Positions 1 to 9,933 of a DNA stretch of 38,201 nt are shown here, one piece after another. Location of the stretch: contig JANXLV010000037.1 in NCBI GenBank assembly GCA_025355005.1, positions 1 to 38,201 on the forward strand, given 5' to 3'. How positions within the stretch are numbered: position 1 is the stretch's first letter; each line of letters begins with the position of its first letter. The stretch is from Myxococcales bacterium (GTDB lineage: Bacteria; Myxococcota_A; Polyangia; Polyangiales; Polyangiaceae). Below the pieces are notes generated by a model. It searched no databases, was not told where the DNA came from, and was given only the letters and a program-made list of their open reading frames with translations. Both the position numbers and the translations under genes were made by a program.

Positions 1-275
1 GCCGCACGTGACGCCAGAGAGGACCTTTCGCGTATCCAGGGTTGCCGGTTGCCGACACTGCTGTTCTCACAGTGCCTCCTTCCCCGGGTCCTGCGGACGA
101 CGCCCCCACTGGCTCGCCCCTTCCTCAATGGTGAAGACCAACGAGGAAGCGGCAGGCCAGCGGGGGGGGACACAGAAAGCGTCCGAAGGATCCTTCGACG
201 GCGCGACGGGGAAATGGATCGGCCCCACCGTTCCCGTCGAGGTGCGCGTCCTCGGACCGGACGACGACACGATGA
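1..275. other. no recognisable gene
   Basis: Left edge of the window, downstream of the serine recombinase stop. Open frames exist in several phases, as expected for high GC, but none shows a recognisable motif or continues a neighbouring gene. I see no complete terminator hairpin with a T-tract. Confidence 0.5.
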
Positions 276-902
276 TCACCGCAGCGTCGCCGGCTTCCGA
301 GTCTTTGCTGATGGTCGTGGTCGCTCCGACGCTTTCGTACGCGCTGGTGTGGCTGGCGCTGGTGCCAGGTACCTGTAGAGCGACGACCGCGAGATCCCTA
401 GCGTCGCGCAGATGACGGCGGGCGTGGTGCCATCCTTGTGCAGGGTGCGCGCTAGCTTCGTCTTCTCTGCATCGAGGACGCGTGGCCGCCCGCCGAAGCG
501 GCCCCGAGCACGCGCGGCGACGAGACCCGCGTTGGTGCGGTCGCTGATGATGTCGCGCTCGAACTCCGCGAGCGCGCCGAAGAGGTGAAAGACAAGCTTC
601 CCTCCGCTTGTCGTCGTGTCGATGTTCTCCTGCAAGCTTCGGAAGCCGACCTTGCGGCCTTGAAGACCGCGCACGCTTTCGATGAGGTGAGGGAGCGAGC
701 GGCCGAGACGATCGAGCCTCCACACGACGAGCGTGTCTCCGCTGCGCGCGAACTCCAACGCTTTGGCGAGCCCGTTGCGTTCGGACTTCGCGCCGCTGGC
801 GACGTCCGTGAAAACCTTCTTGCAGCCAGCTTTCTTCAGCGCGTCGCGTTGAAGGTCGAGGCTCTGATCTGCGGTGGACACGCGCGCGTAACCGACGAGC
901 AA
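276..902 (-). CDS. Serine recombinase (resolvase/invertase family)
   Basis: A 208-residue protein of the small serine recombinase (Tn3 resolvase/Pin/Hin) family, which catalyses site-specific recombination through a covalent 5'-phosphoserine intermediate. The N-terminus has the signature GYARVST with the presumed nucleophile Ser9; WRLDRLGRS near residue 62 holds the usual catalytic arginines; a long helix around FGALAEFERDIISDRT follows, and a C-terminal helix-turn-helix ends in ISRSSLYRYL (about 150-178). A basic Lys/Arg/Pro tail of about 25 residues extends past the usual family end. No transposase lies next to it, so it could be a plasmid multimer resolvase, an invertase or the remainder of a Tn3-type element. 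A cognate res site would be expected just upstream (903-1000), a relatively AT-rich stretch, but I cannot point to defined crossover subsites. Confidence 0.9.
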   Translation of the reverse strand: MLVGYARVSTADQSLDLQRDALKKAGCKKVFTDVASGAKSERNGLAKALEFARSGDTLVVWRLDRLGRSLPHLIESVRGLQGRKVGFRSLQENIDTTTSGGKLVFHLFGALAEFERDIISDRTNAGLVAARARGRFGGRPRVLDAEKTKLARTLHKDGTTPAVICATLGISRSSLYRYLAPAPATPARTKASERPRPSAKTRKPATLR

Positions 903-1412
903 TCCGATGGCCTCAGCATCTCAAAACTCATCACCAAGCGCTAGTAGTGGAACTATGATTGTGAGACGGGTTGTGGAGCGAGAAAACGCCTTCGGGGGCC
1001 TGCACGGGTCCGAGCCGACCAACGGTCCCACAAATGAACGTTTCTGGGATCCGCTTCTCCGTCACGGGGCGACATCTCTTTTTGCGGGGCACACGATGCG
1101 GCTCGTCGGACGAACGCGCGGCGGTACTCCTTCATCTGTCGTCGTATCGTCCTAGACGGGCCGCCGTCGAATGCAGCCTCGTCGATGGCCAACAGCGCGT
1201 GCCGCACGTGCGTGACCTCACGTCCCTCTAGCGAGGCGGTCGAGGAAGACCCCCGTCCAGGCTCATATTCTTTCTTCGCGTGGCCGTGAGGTCGCCGTTG
1301 CCTCTCCGTCCGCGGTCTTCTTCATGTCGCTGGACGGCGTGTTGCGATTCCGCCAGGCACGGTCGACCTCGGCCGGTCCATTCGACTCCCGACCAACAGA
1401 CGGTGCCGTAGC
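903..1412. other. intergenic, possible res site near recombinase
   Basis: About 510 bases between the recombinase start and the kinase stop. The part just upstream of the recombinase (about 920-965) is richer in A/T than its surroundings, which would suit a promoter or resolution site, but no clean pair of inverted subsites could be defined. A minus-strand open frame at 953-1207 has an Ala-rich, arginine-rich translation without any recognisable motif, so I do not call it a gene. Confidence 0.35.
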
Positions 1413-4037
<2,625 letters not shown>

Positions 4038-4156
4038 TCTGTGCCCCCTGCAAATCGGTTCTCGATTCGCGGCGACTGCCTACCGTCGCTCTCGTTCATT
4101 CTCGCGCTCACGACGAGCGCGTTCAACTCGGAAAGGGAGCGCGTGCGAGGCCGCGC

Positions 4157-4741
4157 TCAATTCCAGCTCCCGGACGTATAACAAACGCCTGCGGACATCT
4201 GCCAACCCAAGCCTCCGCCTGCTGCCACAGTCCACGCCCAGCCCCATGTGGTCGTTCCGGACGAGATCGTGCTCGCTGCCTGACCGGACAAGAAGCCACC
4301 ATCTGGGTGCCCGCAAAGCGCTTGCAGAGCCGTGTCGACGGCGCATCCAGTCGCGCCCATGGCAGCGCATGCCTTCTTCGCCTGAGCTTGATTGTAGGTT
4401 CCGATCGGAACACAGTCGGTCCAGCTGTACTTCGACGAGCTGACGACGAACTGGTGGGTGAATCCACCGTCGCAGAGAGCAGCGTCGAACGATGCGGTGG
4501 CGTCGACGACCTCGGCGTCGTTCTCCGGTGAGCCGGTATCGGGATTGGCGGGGACGCCGCTGTCCGAGCTCCCATCGCCATCGGCCTGGGTGACCGCGTC
4601 GGCCCCGCCATCCTCCGCGGACGGATCGGCGCCGCTGAACGGAGAGCACGCTACCAGCGCAACGCACACGACCATGGCGGCGAGCGCGATGCTGAGGGTG
4701 ACCGCACGCTCGCGGTCGCCCGATTTTGCCCGCTGGGTCAC
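4157..4741 (-). CDS. Secreted lipoprotein, Cys-containing C-terminal domain
   Basis: A 194-residue predicted lipoprotein: a basic N-terminus, a hydrophobic helix (about 14-30) and a lipobox ending LVAC, followed by an Asp/Gly/Ser-rich tether (about 33-85) typical of outer-membrane lipoproteins in this bacterial group. The C-terminal part (about 88-194) is a compact Gly/Ala/Trp-rich domain with five or so cysteines (for example CDGGF, DCVP, KKACAAMG, GVCYTSG), probably disulfide-bonded. I do not recognise the family. It sits downstream of, and in the same direction as, a candidate promoter overlapping the inverted repeat at 4771-4794, and is transcribed toward the Ser/Thr kinase, 119 bases away, so the two may share a transcript. 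Confidence 0.75.
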   Translation of the reverse strand: MTQRAKSGDRERAVTLSIALAAMVVCVALVACSPFSGADPSAEDGGADAVTQADGDGSSDSGVPANPDTGSPENDAEVVDATASFDAALCDGGFTHQFVVSSSKYSWTDCVPIGTYNQAQAKKACAAMGATGCAVDTALQALCGHPDGGFLSGQAASTISSGTTTWGWAWTVAAGGGLGWQMSAGVCYTSGSWN

Positions 4742-4760
4742 GCCCCCGTGGCCCGAAGAA

Positions 4761-4794
4761 CTGTTCGCATAACAGAGTATATTTCACCTCTGTT
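4761..4794. promoter_or_regulatory. Divergent promoter with inverted-repeat operator
   Basis: AACAGAG (4771-4777) and CTCTGTT (4788-4794) form a perfect 7-bp inverted repeat around a 10-bp AT-rich centre. CTGTT at 4761-4765 forms a second inverted pair with the AACAG of the first half-site, giving three alternating half-sites. The region is strikingly AT-rich for this window. On the minus strand TATACT or AATATA (-10 like) lies inside the repeat, with TTGACT at 4807-4802 as a possible -35 about 18-20 bases away, so a bound repressor would cover the promoter of the lipoprotein gene. The adjacent XRE regulator is the natural candidate to bind it. That assignment is inference from position. Confidence 0.6.
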
Positions 4795-4826
4795 TTAGAC
4801 AAGTCAAGCGGACCAGCATCGCTTCC

Positions 4827-5093
4827 GTGGAGCAGCCCGAACGGGTGATGCGTAACGTCGGGCGGCGGGTGCTCGAACTTCGACGCAAACACCAATGGAC
4901 GCAAGAAACGGCCGCCGAGCGAATGGCGCTCGATGTCGTGACGTTGCGGCGCATCGAGGCCGGCAAGCACTTCATCACCGTGCGCACCCTGGTGCGTCTC
5001 GCGAACGCGCTGGGAGTTCCGACGCGGGACCTGTTCGTCGAGTCGCGCCTTAGTGAGGCGCGAGTTCCGGGTCGACCTCGGAAGCGCGGCTAG
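4827..5093 (+). CDS. XRE-family HTH transcriptional regulator
   Basis: An 88-residue protein consisting almost entirely of one Cro/C1-type helix-turn-helix domain (about residues 8-70): the register RRVLELRRKHQWTQE, then AAERMALDVVTLRRIEAG, then RTLVRLANALGVPTRDLF is the classical five-helix XRE layout. A short basic tail follows. The start chosen is GTG at 4827; an in-frame ATG seven codons later is possible and would still leave the domain intact. It is divergent from the lipoprotein gene at 4741, with the inverted-repeat region 4761-4794 between them, so autoregulation and control of the neighbour are likely. No ligand or protease domain is present. Confidence 0.85.
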   Translation: MEQPERVMRNVGRRVLELRRKHQWTQETAAERMALDVVTLRRIEAGKHFITVRTLVRLANALGVPTRDLFVESRLSEARVPGRPRKRG

Positions 5094-5138
5094 GCCGAGC
5101 TCAGAGGCCGCACCAGATCGTCGCGTATCCGAAATCGA

Positions 5139-5664
5139 TCACGTTCGAGGAGCCGCCGCCCTGCTCCTCTGTCCCAACCGAGTGAGCTTCTCCGCGCGGT
5201 CGACGTCGGCTCGCGGAGCCTCCACCCGCATGACCAAGGTCGCGACAAATCCGAAGGCGAGCCCTCCGACGTGCGCGTGGACCGCGACCCCGTGCATCGC
5301 GAACGTGCTCTCCGGGAGGATCAGCGCGAGGATGTTGCCGAGGACGAGCGAACGAGCCCTCAACTTGGCGCACGCCGCGAGCACGCCGAACACGGCGCCG
5401 CTCGCACCGACCGGCGGGCTCGTCGAGGTCAGGTCCACGACCATGCGGAGGGCGGCACCCGCGAGGCCGGCGCCCATGTAGAGCAGGAGGCAGTGCGCGC
5501 CCATCTCGCAACGACGCCACCGCCGCGCCGAGCGAAGGATGCGTCGGCACGAAGCCGTGGGCGGCGCAAACCGTTTCGCCACCGGCGGCCAGCTCGACGC
5601 AGTCGCCGACGAGGATCACGGCGACGAGAGCGAACGTGAGTGCCGGCCGCGGGCTACGAGCCAT
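5139..5664 (-). pseudogene. Broken rhomboid-family serine protease
   Basis: The C-terminal part (5139 to about 5500) encodes rhomboid landmarks: GASGAVFG with the nucleophilic Ser, then a later helix with AHVGGLAFG carrying the catalytic His. The matching N-terminal part lies in a different frame: starting at ATG 5664 it reads a membrane helix (ALTFALVAVILVGDCVELAAGG) and HGFVPTHPSL, the usual first helix and loop. The join between the frames lies near 5505-5530. The segment expected between them, containing the loop-1 HGGW-type motif and second helix, is absent. A frame change together with an internal deletion of roughly 100 bases means this cannot make a working intramembrane protease. A sequencing slip alone would not remove the missing segment. 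Confidence 0.75.
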
Positions 5665-5809
5665 GTGCGATCGACGTCCATGGCCTGAGACATTCACCAA
5701 CGAGGAAGGGGTGAGCCAGGTGGGGGATCCCCGCGTCGTCGTCCGGCCGAGCACGTGGTGAGATCGATCACGCTTCGAGCAGTGCTGCTCCGACCCGAGC
5801 AGGCAGGTC

Positions 5810-6520
5810 TCAGTCGTCGATCTCATCGTCGTCATCCGCAGACGGGCAGAAGCTCTCGATCGCCCGGCGCCACTGCTCTCGCAGCCACAGCACGCGCAAG
5901 GCCTGTGTCGGCGAGACCCTGATGCCGGGGGCTGGGATAGTCACGGCGGCGTCGCAGGCCATCATGTCGGCGCGGCCGTGCTCATCAATGACGACCTGGG
6001 TTCGCGTGTAACGTGGATCTGTGTTCTGCGCGAGATGCCACGTCTCGCCGCGACTTACGATCGGGACGAGCACGGCCTCGCAGAAATCGACGCCGACCAG
6101 GCGGCCAAGGTCCAGGACCCTGAGTTCGCTGGCTTCGTCCTTGCCTCGCAGAGCGAGAGATACGCCATGCAGGCGAACGTTCCCTTGGGCGTCATCTTCT
6201 ACGCCCGCCACCGGCACAGAGCCAAAGGCGTGGAGATCTGGCCGCGCAGGAAGAGTGACATGCGCCGTCGGCGGAGGCGACGCCCCGGCGCTCGTCGCGA
6301 CAACGAAGAGATCATGCGACGGCCCTCCGTTTGCCTTGCGCCGGACGAGGCCGGCACGCACGAGCCCGCCAAGAAGCGCATGTCCGCGGCGGGAGCGCGA
6401 GCCTGGTGGTTCGTTCGCGCGACCGGAGAAGAAGCCGTCGGCAAACGCGAGTGCTGTGACCGGTCTCGCGAGGATCGTCATCGCGCGCGCCAGTTTTTCT
6501 TCGGAGATGCCGAAATCCAT
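5810..6520 (-). CDS. Hypothetical protein, possible winged-helix N-terminus
   Basis: A 236-residue protein starting at ATG 6520 (MDFGISEEKL). The open frame continues upstream without a stop to 7105, but the upstream translation lacks protein-like character, so the shorter start is preferred. Residues about 1-70 are helical and include RRGHALLGGLVRAGLVRRK, which resembles the recognition and wing part of a winged helix. The middle (about 85-200) is mixed alpha/beta with no motif I recognise, and the C-terminus is very acidic (DDDDEIDD). Codons use G/C in the third position like real genes here. I do not recognise a family; a DNA-binding accessory protein of the adjacent replication region is possible but unproven. 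Confidence 0.55.
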   Translation of the reverse strand: MDFGISEEKLARAMTILARPVTALAFADGFFSGRANEPPGSRSRRGHALLGGLVRAGLVRRKANGGPSHDLFVVATSAGASPPPTAHVTLPARPDLHAFGSVPVAGVEDDAQGNVRLHGVSLALRGKDEASELRVLDLGRLVGVDFCEAVLVPIVSRGETWHLAQNTDPRYTRTQVVIDEHGRADMMACDAAVTIPAPGIRVSPTQALRVLWLREQWRRAIESFCPSADDDDEIDD

Positions 6521-6839
6521 AAATGCAAAGTAGCACCGGCTGGCGAACTGGACCACGCGCCGCCAGTGCGCCGCGCGCCGCACCAGGAGGTGGACTGGGC
6601 ATGCATTGCGTGGTCGGACTGGGGCTGGGCTGAGGGCGCACTGCGCGGTCGGACTCCGGGTGCACCGCCAGTATCGCCCGGTTTCGCCCAGCGGCGGCAC
6701 GGCGGACGCGACGGACGCGCCCTCGTTCGTCGCCGACGCAAGCGCGAGCAACGACGCTGGGAGCTTGCTCGGCCGCCCTCCGCACCGCCTGGCCGCCACC
6801 CCCAATCGCATGTGGGTCCGGGCCTGGAAAATGATCGGG

Positions 6840-7196
6840 TCATTCACGCCCTCCCTTGCCGCGCACGAGCACAAGCGGCGCCACCGTGGCGGGCACGTTC
6901 TCGGCGGCGGGCTTTGCGGAGAGCAGGTCGAGCAGGGCGGCCGCGCGCGGGTCGCTTTCGGCTTTCGCTCGCTTGAACGCCGCGAAGATCGCGTCGTCCG
7001 TGTCCCCGATTGGGTTCGTAGGATTAGCCTCGGGACCACACCGATCGTTGCGAACGGTGCCGCCAGGGCTATTGGGAGACCCCGGTTCGGGCGTTTTCGC
7101 GTCAATTCGTGCCGTTTCTACCTCGGTCGACGCCGGTTCAATCCCTGCTGCGCCCACCAACTTCGCGGGGATTTTCACGGGAGACCAGCAAGGCAT
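6840..7196 (-). CDS. Small hypothetical protein, uncertain
   Basis: From ATG 7196 this frame gives 118 residues. The last 60 (DTDDAIFAAFKRAKAESDP and onward to VRGKGGRE) have convincing coding character and strong G/C third positions. The first half is doubtful: it reads antisense through a tRNA 3'-end-like segment and yields GAAGIEPAS, a translation known to arise spuriously from tRNA T-arms. Either a real short gene starts at a site I cannot place, or the 3' part is a gene fragment. The stop is overlapped by a possible GTG start of the next minus-strand frame (5810-6520 extended), which would imply a longer version of that gene. Confidence 0.3.
   Translation of the reverse strand: MPCWSPVKIPAKLVGAAGIEPASTEVETARIDAKTPEPGSPNSPGGTVRNDRCGPEANPTNPIGDTDDAIFAAFKRAKAESDPRAAALLDLLSAKPAAENVPATVAPLVLVRGKGGRE
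7132..7159 (+). other. tRNA 3'-end-like segment (possible attachment site)
   Basis: GCCGG-TTCAATC-CCTGC (7132-7148) forms a TpsiC arm with one mismatched pair, followed by TGCGCCC (7149-7155), discriminator A and CCA (7157-7159). GGGCG at 7089-7093 could pair with the acceptor strand, but no D-arm or acceptable anticodon arm can be built between, so this is not an intact tRNA. A tRNA 3' end without its body is the usual trace of an element that integrated into a tRNA gene. Confidence 0.45.
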
Positions 7197-7762
7197 GGTC
7201 TCTTGGAGGCTCCTCGCGTCCCCTCTTCTCACTGAACAAAAAGGTGAGAAAGAGTAAGAAGCCGGACGCGCCCTCCTGCGCGTCGTCACGGCGACACTCG
7301 CTCCCCGCGCGCACTGACTGGTCGTCACGCGACGAGCTCGGTCGCGACGCCGGACACGAGCACACAGGGACCCGCGTACATGGGTACATCTGGACGCGTG
7401 CTGCGCGCTGCGCGTCGTTGCCGCGGGGACCACCATGCGCTCGCGTGCTCACTTCGCACAAAGCGAAACGGCCTCGTTGCTCGGCGCCAACCGAATCAAC
7501 AAGGCCGCTTGCTTGGCTTCTCGTGGATTGCTGCCCTCGAGTGAAACCAAGCATACGGGTTCCTTTGTCCATTCGCAAGAAGCTCAAACAGCACTGCGAA
7601 GGAATTCCATGCGCGCGCGACGTGATCGCGCTGCGCCTTGGGATGCGCTTCGCGTCCCCGACACGAACATCCCGAGACCGATCACGAGCACCGCGCTGGA
7701 AGCGACGCTCGTGGACACGGTTCGGGCCTCGGCCGCGCACGTGCGCGGAGAAGGCATGCATC
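7163..7762. other. 600-bp leader region upstream of rep-like gene with two hairpins
   Basis: No recognisable gene. Two perfect inverted repeats occur close together: GAGACCA/TGGTCTC at 7181-7202 (8-base loop) and TTCTCAC/GTGAGAA at 7226-7250 (11-base, A-rich loop). Neither is followed by a T-tract on the plus strand. The remainder to 7762 is open in several frames but shows no motifs. As the leader of a replication gene it may hold regulatory or partition sites. Confidence 0.45.
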
Positions 7763-8974
7763 ATGGTCATGGTTGCACGGACTCTCCGAATGGATTTCGG
7801 GGAGCCAGACGCGGACGTATTTCCGCGCAGAGAGAGAACACGGTTCAGAGACAGCTTCGGTCACGCGCTCCTCGAGCTGCGGTCGCGCGAGCAGGCCTTC
7901 AAGGCGCTGGAGAAAGGCCCCTGGGCGCTCTTCATCGCCATCGCCGTGCACTGGCAGATGCACGCGGAGGCATGGCCATCCCAGGAGACGCTGGCGCGCT
8001 TCAGTGGCTGGTCGTCGCGTGCCGTGCGCACGCACGCGGACGTGCTGGCGCAAGGCGGCTTCGTGAAGCTGCGCAGGGAGCGACAGCGCAGCGGCGCAGA
8101 GAGGATCTTCTACGCGCCTGGGCCCGCGACGCTGGTGGCGCTGACGACGTTCGCGGAGCGCTTTCCACGCGCGCCACGGAACGACGAACGACCATCGGGC
8201 ACGGACCTGGTCGGGTCGCCACCATCGGAAGCCGTTTCCGATACCCCACCGGAAGTGGCTTCCGCCAGACCACCGGAAACCATGTCCGCTGCTGAGGGGG
8301 TGCCGGAAACAGCTTCCGTTACCCCACCGGAACTACCTTCCGATGGACCACCGGAAGCAGTTGCCGAGGAACACAGAGATCACAGAAACAAACCTTCTTC
8401 TTGCGAGTTGGAGCCGACCGAAGCGCACTCGCCCGCCGAAGAAGAACAAGTCATGGAGGATGATCGGGAGCTCGCGCGGCTCGCGCTCGCGGAGCGGATG
8501 CGACGCAAGTTTCCGGACCGCGCGCCAGGCCGATGGTTCGCGAGCGACGAGATCGATCTGGTGGCCGTGTGCGCACACGCCGTCGGCGGGACGCGCGAGA
8601 ACAAGCTCCAGGCGCTGCGCGACGGCATCGACGGGGCGTTCGCGACGTCGAAGCGCGGAGCCCCATCGGTCGCGTTCACGTGGGGGACGCTCGAGCATTT
8701 CCTCGACCACGTGGAGCGAGGCAAGCGTCGTCGCATCCGTGCGCAGCTCGAGGCGCACGCACCCCGGCGCGGTGTCGTCCGTGACCCCGAGGACGCGCGG
8801 AAGGCCCGCGCCTTCGGGCTCGCGCTCGTGCAGGCGCAGCTCGACGCCTGGAACGGCAAGCCAAGCAAATCGACCCAACCCCACCCCGACGTCCTTGAGG
8901 ACCTGGGTACCCAGACCATCAACGCGACCAACATCACAACGGCCACGGCCGCCAGCACACGGAGAATCACATGA
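7763..8974 (+). CDS. Replication-initiator-like winged-helix protein
   Basis: Starts at ATG 7763, preceded by GGAGAAGG (7747-7754) at good spacing; 403 residues. Residues about 40-125 form a winged-helix domain (EKGPWALFIAIAVHWQMH, then WPSQETLARFSGWSSRAVRTHADVL, then GGFVKLRRERQ), resembling plasmid replication/primosome helix-turn-helix proteins. A Pro/Glu/Ser-rich octapeptide region (about 154-201) follows, then a helical C-terminal domain (about 230-375). The stop overlaps the parA start (ATGA), giving translational coupling, and the next gene but one is a ribbon-helix-helix protein, so this is the first gene of a replication/partition operon. No polymerase or helicase motif is present; the role as initiator rests on context and on the iteron-like repeats inside the gene. 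A general transcriptional regulator is the alternative. Confidence 0.7.
   Translation: MVMVARTLRMDFGEPDADVFPRRERTRFRDSFGHALLELRSREQAFKALEKGPWALFIAIAVHWQMHAEAWPSQETLARFSGWSSRAVRTHADVLAQGGFVKLRRERQRSGAERIFYAPGPATLVALTTFAERFPRAPRNDERPSGTDLVGSPPSEAVSDTPPEVASARPPETMSAAEGVPETASVTPPELPSDGPPEAVAEEHRDHRNKPSSCELEPTEAHSPAEEEQVMEDDRELARLALAERMRRKFPDRAPGRWFASDEIDLVAVCAHAVGGTRENKLQALRDGIDGAFATSKRGAPSVAFTWGTLEHFLDHVERGKRRRIRAQLEAHAPRRGVVRDPEDARKARAFGLALVQAQLDAWNGKPSKSTQPHPDVLEDLGTQTINATNITTATAASTRRIT
8226..8366 (+). repeat. Six iteron-like palindromes CGGAA-N5-TTCCG
   Basis: Units start at 8226, 8250, 8274, 8304, 8328 and 8352, so the spacing is 24, 24, 30, 24, 24 bases. Units 1, 2, 4 and 5 match CGGAA-N5-TTCCG exactly; unit 3 ends GTCCG and unit 6 ends TGCCG. 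They lie in frame inside the rep-like gene and are read as a repeated P-E-x-x-S pattern. Every unit uses GAA and five of six use a codon ending in T before TCC, against the strong G/C third-position bias of the gene. The following 40 bases (8367-8405) are A/T-richer, like an unwinding element. Candidate origin of replication. Confidence 0.75.
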
Positions 8975-9636
8975 ACCAGCCCACTCACCTCACCATCGCC
9001 GTCCTCCAGCAAAAGGGCGGCTGCGGCAAGACCACGCTCGCCGTGAACCTCGCCGCCGCGGCACATCTCGAAGGCGCGCGCACGCTTGTCGTCGACATGG
9101 ACCGCCAAGCGAGCGCGTTCGACTGGGGAGCGGCGCGCGCAGACGGCTCCGCGCTGGAAGGGCTGACGGTCGTCAAAGCGGACCGCGCTCTTCCCTTGCC
9201 CCGCTTTCGCGAGATCACGCGCGGCTACGAGTACGCGTTCCTGGATGGTCCGCCACGGCTCGGCGACGTGACTGAGTCCGCCGCTGTGGCGGCGGACGTC
9301 GCGCTCCTGCCGATTCAACCAGGCCCCTTCGACTTCTGGGCGATCGCGGAGACGCTCGCGTCGCTCGACCGCGCGGACCTCATTCGCGCGCAGCTCGATC
9401 GGCCGCCGGTGCGCAGGCTGTTCGTGGTCAACCGGACGAGCGCGACGACCCTGCTCGCGCGCGAGGCGACGGTAGGACTCAACGACGTCGCCGGCGAGCT
9501 CGGCGGGGCGGTCTACCAGCGCGTCGCCTTCCCAGCGAGCGCTGCGCGCGGCGAGTCCGTGCTCGTCGAACCGCGGTCCGCCGCAGCAGAGGACATCCGA
9601 AGACTCTGGCGACGCGTGAAAGGCGGTGCGCGATGA
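8971..9636 (+). CDS. ParA-family partition ATPase
   Basis: A 221-residue ParA/Soj-type ATPase (type Ib size, no N-terminal HTH) that would form ATP-dependent nucleoid-bound gradients to segregate the replicon. The deviant Walker A KGGCGKTT is at 15-22, with the signature lysine at 15; the A' region VVDMDRQASAFDWG follows, and the Walker B strand reads YAFLDGPP near 88-95. Its start overlaps the stop of the rep-like gene and its stop overlaps the start of the ribbon-helix-helix gene, so the three are translated as a unit. No parS-like array is obvious downstream; the palindromes in the rep-like gene, or the leader 7163-7762, are possible centromeres. Confidence 0.92.
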   Translation: MNQPTHLTIAVLQQKGGCGKTTLAVNLAAAAHLEGARTLVVDMDRQASAFDWGAARADGSALEGLTVVKADRALPLPRFREITRGYEYAFLDGPPRLGDVTESAAVAADVALLPIQPGPFDFWAIAETLASLDRADLIRAQLDRPPVRRLFVVNRTSATTLLAREATVGLNDVAGELGGAVYQRVAFPASAARGESVLVEPRSAAAEDIRRLWRRVKGGAR

Positions 9637-9842
9637 GCCTAACGACGAAACGTCCCAGCCGAGCCCATGGCGAGAGCGTCGAACGCGCTGCCCAGCGCCT
9701 CGCCGGCGGCGCTGGACAGAAAAGGATCGTGGCGGATGTGCCCGAGCATGTCCACCGCCAGATGCGGATGCGGTGCCTCGAGCGCGGCATCTTGGTTCGT
9801 GACTACATCCTGGAGCTTTTGGGACGGGACGGAGTCGGCTAG
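9633..9842 (+). CDS. Ribbon-helix-helix centromere-binding protein (ParB-type partner)
   Basis: A 69-residue protein with a basic, flexible N-terminus (about 1-28) and a ribbon-helix-helix core: the beta strand KRIVADVP (about 30-37), then helix EHVHRQMRMRCLERG and helix LVRDYILELLGRD. This architecture matches the small centromere-binding partners of type Ib ParA proteins, whose arginine-rich tail stimulates the ATPase. The ATG overlaps the parA stop (ATGA), supporting co-production. It probably also represses the operon promoter, but no operator was identified. CopG-like copy-number control is the other possible role. Confidence 0.75.
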   Translation: MSLTTKRPSRAHGESVERAAQRLAGGAGQKRIVADVPEHVHRQMRMRCLERGILVRDYILELLGRDGVG

Positions 9843-9885
9843 TCAGGTTTGGCGCGTGTCGGTCGCCGAGTGCATCCCCAAGGTC

Positions 9886-9933
9886 CTCGCCCTCACGGCG
9901 GACGGCTGGCATATGGCTACGCACGCTGGAGCG
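9886..9933 (+). pseudogene. 48-bp remnant of a CDF (DmeF-like) transporter gene
   Basis: One frame reads LALTADGWHMATHAGA, identical in amino acids to a segment of the intact CDF exporter at 33297-34346 (around residue 53). The 48 bases differ at seven positions, all silent third-position changes. This fragment therefore descends from a diverged functional paralogue and is not a recent copy. No further CDF sequence is found on either side. Confidence 0.75.

Noticed and set aside
276..1300. Tn3-type transposon with terminal inverted repeats around the recombinase
   Set aside because: No transposase and no convincing terminal inverted repeats could be found; the 10-base match between position 1 and 1200 (GCCGCACGTG) is too short.
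7089..7159. Complete tRNA gene
   Set aside because: The acceptor and T arm can be drawn, but no D-arm or acceptable anticodon stem fits between them.
7109..7762. Upstream extension of the rep-like frame by about 218 codons
   Set aside because: The extension reads through the tRNA-like segment and hairpins and has shadow composition; a good ribosome site exists at 7747-7754 for ATG 7763.
8226..8366. CRISPR array
   Set aside because: Units are 15-bp palindromes with 9- to 15-base gaps inside a reading frame; there are no long unique spacers and no cas genes.
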